This document shows, in pieces, positions 29,183-38,004 of a DNA stretch of 64,000 nt (positions within the stretch are counted from its first letter, which is position 1; every line of letters begins with the position of its first letter). Origin of the DNA: Clostridium ljungdahlii (GTDB taxonomy: Bacteria > Bacillota > Clostridia > Clostridiales > Clostridiaceae); the NCBI RefSeq assembly GCF_001636845.1, contig NZ_LITT01000046.1, positions 1 to 64,000 on the forward strand, given 5' to 3'. The position numbers were made by a program, and so were the translations under genes. Below the pieces are notes generated by a model. That model searched no databases. It saw only the letters and a list, made by a program, of their open reading frames with translations, and was not told the origin of the DNA.

Positions 29183-29241
29183 AAAATATTAATTTTTAAT
29201 TAATACATCAAATAAACATTTTCTAAATTTTTTATATATTT

Positions 29242-29270
29242 AGTTTATCACCTAAAATTGGTACTGTCAA
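29242..29270 (-). promoter_or_regulatory. Promoter of the nitrogenase-like / hyp operon
   Basis: TTGACA (complement of 29265-29270) and TAAACT (complement of 29242-29247) are separated by exactly 17 bp. Transcription would begin near 29235, giving a leader of about 215 nt. Confidence 0.65.
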
Positions 29271-29443
29271 GAAATTACACCAAATTTTTCATGACAAATA
29301 TATAACTATGAAGTTTGAAGAAAATTGTACATTTTACATATTTATTTTGATCAATAAACTTCAAATTGAGCAAAATAAATTTGATGAACTTATAATTAAG
29401 CAGTAGATTGGTAATAATTAAACGTTAATTGGAGGTAAATATT

Positions 29444-30010
29444 ATGAGTAAAAAATCTTTATTAGTCATCGATTGTCAAAATGATTTTATAACTGGCAGT
29501 CTTGCATGTAAAAATTCAGAAAATGCTATACTGCATATTATAGATTTTATAAGTAAAAACCCTGATCTTAATGTATTCTATTCCTGTGATTCTCACAAAA
29601 TGACAAATAGGTCATTTCAAAAAAATGGTGGAATGTGGCCCATTCACTGTGTAGAAGACACTGAAGGAGCTTTACTTTCTGAAAAATTCACTCTTGGAAT
29701 AAAGGATAAAAATAAATCTCCACAAAATCCTGAAATTATTTTTAGAAAAGGTATGAACGATGATGTTGAAGAGTATTCAGCTTACAATGCAATAAATATT
29801 AAAAATAAAAAACTCCACGAGGTACTTGACAAAAACATTATAATATGTGGAATCGCCAGCGAATACTGTGTTAAAGAAACGATACTTGATCTCGTGAAAA
29901 ATGGATTCAACGTGACTATTCTTGCAAATGGCCTTGGTTATGTAGATGAAACTGAACATATAAATACTCTAAATGAGTTTAAAGAAAAAGGCATGAGCAT
30001 TATCTTCTAA
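29444..30010 (+). CDS. Isochorismatase-fold hydrolase, nicotinamidase-like
   Basis: 188 residues from the ATG at 29444, which follows GGAGG; the longer frame starts at a TTG inside that site. The fold is cysteine hydrolase: LLVIDCQNDFITGSLAC supplies the catalytic Asp, FRKGM the Lys, and CGIASEYCVKETILDLV the nucleophilic Cys, preceded by a cis-peptide-type GIA. The metal-binding DSHKM..WPIHCV region resembles PncA (nicotinamide to nicotinate, NAD salvage). Nicotinamidase is the best guess; another amidase of the family is possible. It stands alone, divergent from the nitrogenase-like operon. Confidence 0.8.
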   Translation: MSKKSLLVIDCQNDFITGSLACKNSENAILHIIDFISKNPDLNVFYSCDSHKMTNRSFQKNGGMWPIHCVEDTEGALLSEKFTLGIKDKNKSPQNPEIIFRKGMNDDVEEYSAYNAINIKNKKLHEVLDKNIIICGIASEYCVKETILDLVKNGFNVTILANGLGYVDETEHINTLNEFKEKGMSIIF

Positions 30011-30019
30011 TTTTCTTTA

Positions 30020-30054
30020 CTCTGAAGCTATTGCAATAACTTCAGAGTTGTTTA
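30020..30054 (+). terminator. Terminator after the nicotinamidase-like gene
   Basis: CTCTGAAG and CTTCAGAG pair around a 12-base loop, followed by TTGTTTATT, 10 bp after the stop. Confidence 0.6.
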
Positions 30055-30088
30055 TTATCATGATCTTTCATACATATCACCTTTCTTT

Positions 30089-30649
30089 CTAATAAATTCT
30101 AATTGCAAATAATATATCTATAAGGAAGTAAAATACGAAAGCATATTTAAAGCATTTATAAAAATAATCCTTTTTTATTGATCTTAAAATTAATAATAAA
30201 AAAATAAATACAGCTATAAAAAAACCATATACCTGCCATATTGGTACATTCAAAAATTTTGCAATCAAACCTTCGTCATTAATTGGAAACATATTGTAAG
30301 GATTGATAATTATAAATAATAGATATGCAATTAACCTTGTAAGGCACATAGTTATAGTAAAATACATACCTATATACACTTTTTCTCTATTTCTAAAGAT
30401 ATAGACAATAATGCATCCAATTACTGCTAATATTAAATTAATCGCTGGTCCTCCAAGACATCCCCATAAATTTTCCAAACCATTTTGAGACTCTGTATAG
30501 CTAAAAGCAAATTTTGCAGGTATTTCACTTAGCTTGTACCCTATTAAATGTCCAAATTCATGAATTGGCGTAGCAATTAATGTGATTGCCAAGAAAACAA
30601 GCTTGCTTAACCTAGAGTCAATGTCCATATTAACTTCTTTAATACTCAT
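30089..30649 (-). CDS. M50-like integral-membrane metalloprotease
   Basis: 186 residues with about five membrane segments. PIHEFGHLIGYKL holds the HExxH zinc motif (near residue 29-33) inside a membrane helix, and WGCLGGPAINLILAVIG resembles the N-P-type second motif of the site-2/M50 family. No PDZ domain is present. Relatives include small putative zinc proteases whose substrates are unknown. A GAGGAG site precedes the ATG. It lies between a metabolic gene and the CRISPR-associated module with no evident operon. Confidence 0.65.
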   Translation of the reverse strand: MSIKEVNMDIDSRLSKLVFLAITLIATPIHEFGHLIGYKLSEIPAKFAFSYTESQNGLENLWGCLGGPAINLILAVIGCIIVYIFRNREKVYIGMYFTITMCLTRLIAYLLFIIINPYNMFPINDEGLIAKFLNVPIWQVYGFFIAVFIFLLLILRSIKKDYFYKCFKYAFVFYFLIDILFAIRIY

Positions 30650-30702
30650 ATCATTTAACTCCTCACCATTTAAAACTTATCACTAATTCACTTTTTTAAG
30701 AT

Positions 30703-30748
30703 TCGTCGACTCCTTAAGCTTTTTGCACTATTAAGGGCCAACGAAAAA
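30703..30748. repeat. Degenerate copy of the CRISPR-leader palindrome
   Basis: TCGTCGACTCCTTAAGC, then TTTTTGCACTA, then TTAAGGGCCAACG matches the palindromic box found in both CRISPR leaders, with a damaged right arm. The sequence from here into the Rpn gene matches 42900-42990. It marks the left edge of the first CRISPR module. Confidence 0.6.
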
Positions 30749-30762
30749 AATACATACAATTC

Positions 30763-31644
30763 CTAAAAATATTTTTTCAAATCCTCCACACTCTCCATGT
30801 CAAATATATCCGTTGCTACACATTCAAGTGTTTCATCTGAAAGAAACTTTATCCTGTCAATATACTCCTCAGGAACTTTTTTAAACTTTTTCACCAGTAG
30901 TCTTATAATTATCTCTGATTTTCCTTTAGTTTTTCCCTTTTCTATACCTTCTTCTATACCTTCGTCCCTTATCATCTTCCCTATTTCCGTCATAGTTATC
31001 ATCTCCTTTAATTTTTTTCTACTAATTTTATCTCCAAATTTATCCAGTAGAGCATATAACAAGCTCAAACATCGAAGCTTATTTTCACTGTCTTCGAGAT
31101 TATCCGTAAGCTCTATACTTTCAATTGCTCTCTCGCTCCTGCTTCCCTTTCCACTCATAAGTGGCAGCATTGTAAGTGTGAGTATATCTTCATTGCTTAA
31201 TTTTTCTCTTCTTTCTATCTTTTTCTTTAAATATTCAAGTTTTTCATCCCCATCAAATTGTTTCATGTAAATTGCCTCTACTCCGTACTTTATAGTGACC
31301 GCATCTATATATTCATCTGCCTTTCCTATATCTGCAGAATATATCACTACAGTTCTAACCTTTTTCTTATCTCTGTAAAAAAGTGAGGCATCATAATATA
31401 AAAATCTCTTTATATCATCTCTTTTGTCAGTGGTTTGAAATTCAAAATGGAGGTAATTTCCATCGTCAGTATAAAATAAATAGTCAGTATAACCAGTTTT
31501 TATTTCTATATTCTTTATTTCCGTCTCTGCAGGGGCAATTATTTTAGTATCTATGTTAAAAAAATTTACTGCGCTCTGCCCGAATATACCAAGTGCTTTT
31601 TTTAGTACTGCATCTTCAACTTTATTATAATCCACAGCAATCAT
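30763..31644 (-). CDS. Rpn-family recombination-promoting nuclease / PD-(D/E)XK transposase
   Basis: 293 residues. The N-terminal nuclease domain shows EIKNIEIKTGYTDYLFYTDD then LHFEFQTTDKRDD, a PD-(D/E)XK-type core of the Rpn family (formerly transposase-like YhgA). The C-terminal tail contains the low-complexity helix IRDEGIEEGIEKGKTKGKSE, typical of these proteins. Rpn proteins cleave DNA and stimulate RecA-independent recombination. A damaged copy of the same gene stands at 42962-43400 in the same position relative to the second array. It may have taken part in copying the module; no transposon ends are obvious. Confidence 0.85.
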   Translation of the reverse strand: MIAVDYNKVEDAVLKKALGIFGQSAVNFFNIDTKIIAPAETEIKNIEIKTGYTDYLFYTDDGNYLHFEFQTTDKRDDIKRFLYYDASLFYRDKKKVRTVVIYSADIGKADEYIDAVTIKYGVEAIYMKQFDGDEKLEYLKKKIERREKLSNEDILTLTMLPLMSGKGSRSERAIESIELTDNLEDSENKLRCLSLLYALLDKFGDKISRKKLKEMITMTEIGKMIRDEGIEEGIEKGKTKGKSEIIIRLLVKKFKKVPEEYIDRIKFLSDETLECVATDIFDMESVEDLKKYF

Positions 31645-31660
31645 ATCTTTCCACTAAAAT

Positions 31661-31831
31661 ATAAACAGAGTTCTTGGTTTCAGGTGGAGTTCTTTTCTCC
31701 ATCTGAAACTTAGAAATCGTTATCCAGGGGCGTAGCAGCCGTTATCCCCCACTTTATAAGAAAAGCAGATATTCCAAGTTGCTTTCGCTGTGTGCGATGG
31801 GGGTATTACGGCTGGTAGCCATCGGATAAAA
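31661..31831 (+). ncRNA. IS200/IS605-like structured RNA element, copy 3
   Basis: Starts ATAAACAGAGTTCTTGG and ends GGTAGCCATCGGATAAA. First hairpin: GTTTCAGGTGGAG with CTCCATCTGAAAC. Long-range pairings: TTATCC with GGATAA, and AGCCG..TATCCCCCA with TGGGGGTA..CGGCT. Compared with copies 1 and 2 the stems have changed on both arms. It lies between the Rpn gene start and the trailer end of array 1. Confidence 0.6.
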
Positions 31832-32093
31832 TTTAGTATTAGTTTTGCCATGAATTACAATTCTATACAAACTTATGTTCTTTTTTATTGCATATAAGGA
31901 TAAAGTAAAAAAGCACCCTAATCCATTGTAACTAATAGATTATGATACTTCAAAAATCTAATTCTTGACTATTTAAAAATAAATAACAAAGTTCAAAGTC
32001 TAAATATCAATTATTGTTTATTCTTTGTTATTTCAACTCTATACTTTCCTCAATTATTAATTTATACTTATCACTTTTAAACTTAGAACTAAC
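31832..32093. repeat. Trailer flank shared by both CRISPR arrays
   Basis: About 260 bp nearly identical to 43604-43853, downstream of each array in the transcription direction. It includes an inverted repeat AATAACAAAG / CTTTGTTATT around 31986-32032 with T-rich sequence beyond, which could stop leftward array transcription. No gene seen. Confidence 0.65.
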
Positions 32094-33736
32094 TTCTTAA
32101 TCCCTCATAGGTATTCTAAAAACTTATTAAGAACCGCGGTAGAGTAAATATTTATGAGATGTTTCAATTCCTCTTAGGTATTCTAAAAACGATATATTTA
32201 CAGGCAGTGTTATTTCTACAAAACCTAAGTTTCAATTCCTCATAGGTATTCTAAAAACTTCTTCCTTTTAAAAAGTATGAAGTGTGGTCAAGATTGTTTC
32301 AATTCCTCATAGGTATTCTAAAAACAAAATATGCAAGTTATTCCAACAATGCAGGAAGAATGTTTCAATTCCTCATAGGTATTCTAAAAACTAAATGTCA
32401 AATGAAATATTAAATCAAATAGTCCAAAGTTTCAATTCCTCATAGGTATTCTAAAAACATCATAACCATACTCTTTTAAAAGTAGCTCCTGACTAGTTTC
32501 AATTCCTCATAGGTATTCTAAAAACTAGACAAGTTTTGCCTTGAAAATGCAGCTTTAAATAGTTTCAATTCCTCATAGGTATTCTAAAAACTCCCATTGT
32601 ATCCCTCCTAATTATCTATTTTGTTCACCAGTTTCAATTCCTCATAGGTATTCTAAAAACCCAAATACACCATGGAAGAAAAAGAGAAAGGTTACTGGTT
32701 TCAATTCCTCATAGGTATTCTAAAAACTATGCCTGCTTTTAAAAATACAGTTTATGGTGAATTGTTTCAATTCCTCATAGGTATTCTAAAAACGTTGTTC
32801 TTTTTAGGCTTAGATGTTCTAGGTACATAAGTTTCAATTCCTCATAGGTATTCTAAAAACCTCTATTTTTCTTTGCATATTTTTTATTCTGCTATCCAAG
32901 TTTCAATTCCTCATAGGTATTCTAAAAACGTAATAGCTAGTACAGCACACATAGACCTTTTAAAAATGTTTCAATTCCTCATAGGTATTCTAAAAACCCA
33001 CAAACACAGGTATGAAAGAAGCTATAGCAGAAGGGTTTCAATTCCTCATAGGTATTCTAAAAACTATGTTTTCTTGCCCAATCTTGGCAAGGTTTTTCTT
33101 TGTTTCAATTCCTCATAGGTATTCTAAAAACTAATCTCTGCAAGATTTTTATCCTCAGTATCTTTGTTGGTTTCAATTCCTCATAGGTATTCTAAAAACT
33201 TGCAGGCATCCCTGAGCAACTCAAGTTCATCCTGTGAGTTTCAATTCCTCATAGGTATTCTAAAAACATGTAGATAGAATGGAACTTGCAAAAGAATTAG
33301 ACATGTTTCAATTCCTCATAGGTATTCTAAAAACGTTAATGGGCACCAAGATGAATATGTTGCTGAATTTAGTTTCAATTCCTCATAGGTATTCTAAAAA
33401 CTTCCCATAGCAATTATAATTGAAGCGGTACTAAAAGCGTTTCAATTCCTCATAGGTATTCTAAAAACGATGCAGGGCAAAAATAAAAAGTGTACAAGAA
33501 AAAGGTTTCAATTCCTCATAGGTATTCTAAAAACTTGAAATTGCTGAACATGACGTTATAGACGATGGCTCGTTTCAATTCCTCATAGGTATTCTAAAAA
33601 CAATGCTATAAATCAGAAAGTAAGCCAGACAGATTAGTTTCAATTCCTCATAGGTATTCTAAAAACTTTTCATACCATTCCATACTTCCACAAATACTTG
33701 TTTAAGGTTTCAATTCCTCATAGGTATTCTAAAAAC
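32094..33736 (-). CRISPR. CRISPR array 1, 25 repeat units, type I-B
   Basis: Thirty-base repeats separated by 36-40 base spacers: 24 good repeats from 32161 plus one degenerate repeat at 32094-32123, hence 24 spacers. On the plus strand repeats begin GTTTCAATTCC, contain GGTATTC and end CTAAAAAC; in crRNA orientation they end ATTGAAAC, the typical type I-B handle, so transcription is leftward. The mutated units (32094 and 32161) are then at the distal end, as usual for oldest repeats, and the leader is at 33737-33909 next to cas2. Confidence 0.97.
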
Positions 33737-33909
33737 CCATCGAATATAGAATACATCAGCATTTATAAAAATGCAATATTTGAGAAAACTTTTGTAAAAA
33801 TGATAAAAATCAATCTGAAACCGCTAATTGCCTACAAACATAAAAATCGTCGACCCCCGGTGTTTTTTGCACTATTCAGGGTCGACAACATAAAACTAAC
33901 CAATACATT
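33737..33909 (-). promoter_or_regulatory. CRISPR array 1 leader with palindromic box
   Basis: Between cas2 and the first repeat. The first 24 bases next to the array (CCATCGAATATAGAATACAT, then CAGC on the plus strand) match those of array 2 with few changes, as expected for the integration-guiding part. Further out is the box GTCGACCCCCGG, then TGTTTTTTGCACTA, then TCAGGGTCGAC (33848-33888), also found in leader 2 and three degraded places. Confidence 0.75.
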
Positions 33910-34173
33910 TTATAAAAATATATCCTGTTGATTTTTTGACACCCCAAGTACCTCTCTATTAGAATACCTGGTACTTTTAAAACTATATATTATTACCGAA
34001 TCTTCACCTTTTACCATAATATCAAAAAGCTCACACTTTATCTTTTTTAAATTAGCTGCACTTATGTCCCCTTCAAAAACAGAATTTTGAACCCAGGTTA
34101 AATATTTTCTACATTTTTTAAGAGCACGCCCAACACGTTTCTCCCCAAAATCATAAACAAGTATTACAAACAA
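33910..34173 (-). CDS. cas2: CRISPR adaptation protein Cas2
   Basis: 87 residues with the ferredoxin-like fold; MFVILVYDFGEKRVGRALK carries the conserved Asp, followed by WVQNSVFEGDIS. It forms the bridge of the Cas1-Cas2 integrase. It is the last cas gene, 3 bp after cas1. A decayed copy of its last codons appears at about 41890-41925, part of an old duplication. Confidence 0.95.
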   Translation of the reverse strand: MFVILVYDFGEKRVGRALKKCRKYLTWVQNSVFEGDISAANLKKIKCELFDIMVKGEDSVIIYSFKSTRYSNREVLGVSKNQQDIFL

Positions 34174-34176
34174 CGC

Positions 34177-35169
34177 CTACCACCTCGCAACAAAACCATC
34201 GTATGGCTCATCTTCAGTTATATATTTTTGAAGTTTATACAATTCAAGCCTTATTATACGTTTGTAACTAACAGTAGTTCCAATTTTAGGATGCTTTATT
34301 GTTCTTAAAAGTTTATTATTATATTCCTCTATAAACTTCTTTCTTCCTTTATCATTTAACATTATACCATTGAGATCAGATTCAAAATCCTTCTCTGTCA
34401 ATTCATTTCTATTCAAAATAGTAAAAATAGTTCTATCCACTATTATAGGCTTGAATATTTCAGCTATGTCAAGATTAAGTGAAAAACGCCTCATATTTGT
34501 AGAATGAAGATATCCTATTCTTGGATCTAGTTGTGTTTGATATATTTCCCCTAAAACAGTTGTGTACATCATAGAGTTTCCAAAGCTGATCAATGCATTT
34601 ATCTTATCCCTTGGAGGCCGCTTGCTTCTTACTTTAAATGCAAATTCAGGATTTTTTATTATTTTTGAAAAACATTCATAATACTCCTGTCTCATGTTAC
34701 CTTCAACTGCCATAAGTTCTTCTATGGTTTTACAACATTCCATAAGTTTCTTCTTTTTCACTATATTCTTAAGTTCTAATTCAGCATCTACTCCCCTGCC
34801 ATTATAATATTTTAAAATTACAATTATATTTTCTGCTGCAGTTTCTATTATCATTTTAGCTATTTTAAGTCTCTTTTCATAATCGAGATAATTTTCTGCC
34901 TGCTTTAATATCACATAACCAGAATTTAAGTGTTCTCTCGGGTAGAAAGTTCCTGTATAATATCCATAATAATTAAAAAAATGTATACATATTTCTTTTT
35001 GAGAAACAAAATCAAGAAATTTCTTATTTAAGTTAATTTCACCAAACACCCAAATATTATTGAGTTCCTCTACAGGTAAGTACTTTTTCTTGCCGCTGCT
35101 TTCAAAATATACAGTATTATCTTTTCTCTTTAAATCTCCATCATTAAAAATATAAATATCCTTTTTCAT
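34177..35169 (-). CDS. cas1: CRISPR integrase Cas1
   Basis: 330 residues, type I-B Cas1. The N-terminal beta domain (YLPVEELNNIWVFGEINLNK) is followed by the helical catalytic domain with metal ligands Glu in VEGNMRQEYYECF (near 150), His in GYLHSTNMRRFSLNLDIAEI (near 220) and the acidic region after it. It integrates spacers at the leader end of both arrays, together with Cas2 and probably Cas4. Length and motifs are complete. Confidence 0.96.
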   Translation of the reverse strand: MKKDIYIFNDGDLKRKDNTVYFESSGKKKYLPVEELNNIWVFGEINLNKKFLDFVSQKEICIHFFNYYGYYTGTFYPREHLNSGYVILKQAENYLDYEKRLKIAKMIIETAAENIIVILKYYNGRGVDAELELKNIVKKKKLMECCKTIEELMAVEGNMRQEYYECFSKIIKNPEFAFKVRSKRPPRDKINALISFGNSMMYTTVLGEIYQTQLDPRIGYLHSTNMRRFSLNLDIAEIFKPIIVDRTIFTILNRNELTEKDFESDLNGIMLNDKGRKKFIEEYNNKLLRTIKHPKIGTTVSYKRIIRLELYKLQKYITEDEPYDGFVARW

Positions 35170-35178
35170 CTCTGCCTC

Positions 35179-35670
35179 CTATGAATAACAATATTCCCTA
35201 TAAGCACACTTTTTACAAAATGGTACCTTTTTAACAGAAGGGGAACGTTTAAGTGCACATATTTTTTCTATATCCAAACACATTCTTTGGAGCTCTTCCT
35301 GAGATTCATCAGTTAGCTCTATTTCTGTCCTCTTTTTCTCCTCTGGATAAAGCAAAACTCCTTTTGCATTTATGCCGGCATTTTTTAACTGATTTAAATA
35401 ATACATAAGCTGCCATTTTGAAGCTTCAGCATATTTTGAAGTCTTTTTCGTTTCTCCAATTGTTATCTGATTTTTAGATTTAAAAATGACATCAAACTTA
35501 ACATTTCCAAAGCTAACTTCTTTATTGTTTCTCTTGTACGTGCGTTCATGTATAAAACGACCTATATCTACATTTTCATCATGCTGGTCGGGCACTATTG
35601 ATCTTGACATAAGCCACACTTCCCGCCTGCATACGTTGTAATACCAGAGCATTGTTCCATTGACATCCAT
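35179..35670 (-). CDS. cas4: Cas4 nuclease for spacer processing
   Basis: 163 residues with one N-terminal Cys (NVCRREVWL) and three C-terminal Cys (FCKKCAYREYC) to bind an Fe-S cluster, and a RecB-type core (KFDVIFKS then ITIGETKKTSKYAEASKWQL). Cas4 trims prespacers so that new spacers have the correct PAM and direction. The gene is 9 bp upstream of cas1 and 10 bp after cas3. Confidence 0.94.
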   Translation of the reverse strand: MDVNGTMLWYYNVCRREVWLMSRSIVPDQHDENVDIGRFIHERTYKRNNKEVSFGNVKFDVIFKSKNQITIGETKKTSKYAEASKWQLMYYLNQLKNAGINAKGVLLYPEEKKRTEIELTDESQEELQRMCLDIEKICALKRSPSVKKVPFCKKCAYREYCYS

Positions 35671-35680
35671 AATATCACCT

Positions 35681-37993
35681 CTACATAATAAAAAAGTCTT
35701 CTTCCTCTTCTCTCTTATAACCTGTCATATCGTCATAATATACTTCACATGCACTTTTAGGCAAATTCAATATAATATCATCTTTGTTATTTACTCTATC
35801 AACATATTTGAGTGGAATAGATAAAGTGTATTCTCTAACTTTATTTTTTATTTCGAGCATCTTTTCACTCTTAGTTTCAATTTCTTTAATGCTTATAGCA
35901 TTTAAAAGCTTATTGTATATTTCTTCAGCTTCATCATTAATTCTAAAAAACACATCCACATAATTGTCATTTTCCTTTATAAGCGAAAATTTATCTATAC
36001 TGTAGTCTTTATCACTAAAATACATTTTTATAATTGATTCTTTAAATTTTTCAGAAACCTCATGCGATTTATTTTTATCAACTTCAATAAAATACTTTCC
36101 AATAAGATCAAAATATTCTCTTTCCTCTATGCACTTTTTATCATATAAAATGCCTTTACTTATATCTATTAAGGTATGTCCATAAACTCTCGTTCCATAA
36201 TATGAACCACTATTATCAATCATAGAATAAACAAACACATTTCCACCTTTCTTTTTCCCATTTCTGTTGCATCTACCTGCCGCTTGTATTATTGAATCAA
36301 TAGGCGCTATGTCCCTTATTACAACATCAAAATCAAAGTCAACTCCTGCTTCTACAACCTGGGTTGAAACAAGTATTATTTTTTCATTATTTTCCAGCAT
36401 CTTTATTACTTCATCTATCCTTTTCTTCCTATGACACGGCAAAATATTAGTTGACAAATATAAAACTTTTCTGCCACTATTTTTAAGTTCTTTATAAATT
36501 TTTAATGATTGTGCTATGGTATTGCATATTATAAGGTAGGATTTATCTTCCATATTGTCGTAAAATTCTTCTATAAAATTTTCTATCTTAATTGGTTCAA
36601 GCCTTGGAATAATAGAAGTTCTATTAAACATATTAAAGTATTTTTTATTATCACTTAAAAGTTCCACTGCATCTAAAAGTATGAGTGGTTTAGTTGCAGT
36701 CATCATTATTATCCTACAATCGAGATATTTACTGGCTGCAGCAAGGATAAATTCTACAAGCTTTAAATATTTTATATCTATAGCTTGTACCTCATCTAAA
36801 ATAATTATTGATTTATCTAGTGTATTGAATTTTTTAAGCATCCTATTTTTATTGCCTATTAAAGTTTCAAGGAGCTGGACAAAAGTTGTAATTACTATTC
36901 CGCTGTTCCAATTTTCTATTAACATTTCAGCTTTGACTTTTGTATAATCCTCATGTTCACTACTGTATTCAATGTCTGCAAGGCTGTGATGTTTTATTAT
37001 ATACTCACTGCTTTCATTTTCAAAATTAGGTATATTCTTAAAAAGTGAATATATTGAAGAATAGTTTTGATTTATTATAGATGTAAACGGAAGAGAATAT
37101 ATTATTTTTCTGTCTTCTCCCAAAAGTTCTTTAAGTTTTAAAGCTGCAAAAAATCCGCAATAGGTTTTGCCTGTCCCTGTAGGTGCTGTTATGGAAAATA
37201 TTTTATTACCTTCGTAAACGCTTTTGATTTGCTCTTGAACTTCATCAAATATTTGGCTTCTAATTAAATTCATATTATTTCTAGAGTTATTTTTGAATTT
37301 CCTATTTTTAGTTTCATTTAGTATATTGAAATTTGCAAATTTTATTTCCGGGAGTTCTATATTTGAAGCACTGATTTTGTCCGCTGCAATAAGTGAACTG
37401 TATAACATCTGACTTATGAAATAATCTTCTTCACTTTCATTACAACGATCAAACTCATGCTCTATCTTTCTTAGTTTAATTAAAATTTTTTCAAATGGCT
37501 TTTCAGCTGTGAATTCATCAAAATACTTACTGTATCCAATCTTTTCATAATCACTTCTTATAAATTCTTTATTTTTTTCTATATCCTCTATTTGCTCACC
37601 AGCAATATCAACTTTAATTCTAAGTTCAGGCTTATCTATTTTGCGTATTTTAAAATTTTTAGGTAAATTTATATTAACATTTTGCATACTTCCATGGTGA
37701 TGTAGTATACAATTGTATACTATAACAGGCATCATATTGTCACCATATAAATCAAGGGCAATAAATGCCCCGAACAAAGCAGAAATAAAGCCATGGCTGT
37801 TCAAATCATTTTTAGTTTTATCTTTACTAAAAATGTATTTTTGAAAAAAAGTTGTATACTTGCCGAAATCATGGGTAAAGCTCAATATTTCTTCTGCCTT
37901 TTTATATTTTTTATCACAATAAGCCCGGGATATTTTATTAACCTCCATAAGATGAGTTAGAATCAATTTATCTGGATGTGAATAAAATTTCAT
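35681..37993 (-). CDS. cas3: Cas3 nuclease-helicase
   Basis: 770 residues. The N-terminal HD nuclease is intact (ILSFTHDFGKYTTFFQKYIF and YNCILHHHGSMQ). The helicase has Walker A ITAPTGTGKTYCGFFAAL (near 270), DEVQ box IILDEVQAIDIKYL, SFTSII-type motifs, and motif VI region QAAGRCNRNG. Cas3 is recruited to target-bound Cascade, nicks the displaced strand and degrades DNA. All catalytic motifs are present, so interference should be functional. Confidence 0.95.
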   Translation of the reverse strand: MKFYSHPDKLILTHLMEVNKISRAYCDKKYKKAEEILSFTHDFGKYTTFFQKYIFSKDKTKNDLNSHGFISALFGAFIALDLYGDNMMPVIVYNCILHHHGSMQNVNINLPKNFKIRKIDKPELRIKVDIAGEQIEDIEKNKEFIRSDYEKIGYSKYFDEFTAEKPFEKILIKLRKIEHEFDRCNESEEDYFISQMLYSSLIAADKISASNIELPEIKFANFNILNETKNRKFKNNSRNNMNLIRSQIFDEVQEQIKSVYEGNKIFSITAPTGTGKTYCGFFAALKLKELLGEDRKIIYSLPFTSIINQNYSSIYSLFKNIPNFENESSEYIIKHHSLADIEYSSEHEDYTKVKAEMLIENWNSGIVITTFVQLLETLIGNKNRMLKKFNTLDKSIIILDEVQAIDIKYLKLVEFILAAASKYLDCRIIMMTATKPLILLDAVELLSDNKKYFNMFNRTSIIPRLEPIKIENFIEEFYDNMEDKSYLIICNTIAQSLKIYKELKNSGRKVLYLSTNILPCHRKKRIDEVIKMLENNEKIILVSTQVVEAGVDFDFDVVIRDIAPIDSIIQAAGRCNRNGKKKGGNVFVYSMIDNSGSYYGTRVYGHTLIDISKGILYDKKCIEEREYFDLIGKYFIEVDKNKSHEVSEKFKESIIKMYFSDKDYSIDKFSLIKENDNYVDVFFRINDEAEEIYNKLLNAISIKEIETKSEKMLEIKNKVREYTLSIPLKYVDRVNNKDDIILNLPKSACEVYYDDMTGYKREEEEDFFIM

Positions 37994-38004
37994 ACTACCA
38001 TCTC

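Noticed and set aside
31832-32093. Region first considered as the leader of array 1
   Set aside because: Repeat orientation (handle ATTGAAAC on the minus strand) and the mutated repeats at this end show that it is the trailer side; the leader is next to cas2.
32873-33118. Open frames of 60-100 codons within the arrays (also at 45522 and 46316)
   Set aside because: They are made of translated CRISPR repeats (FQFLIGTLKT / VSIPHRYSKN) and are not genes.
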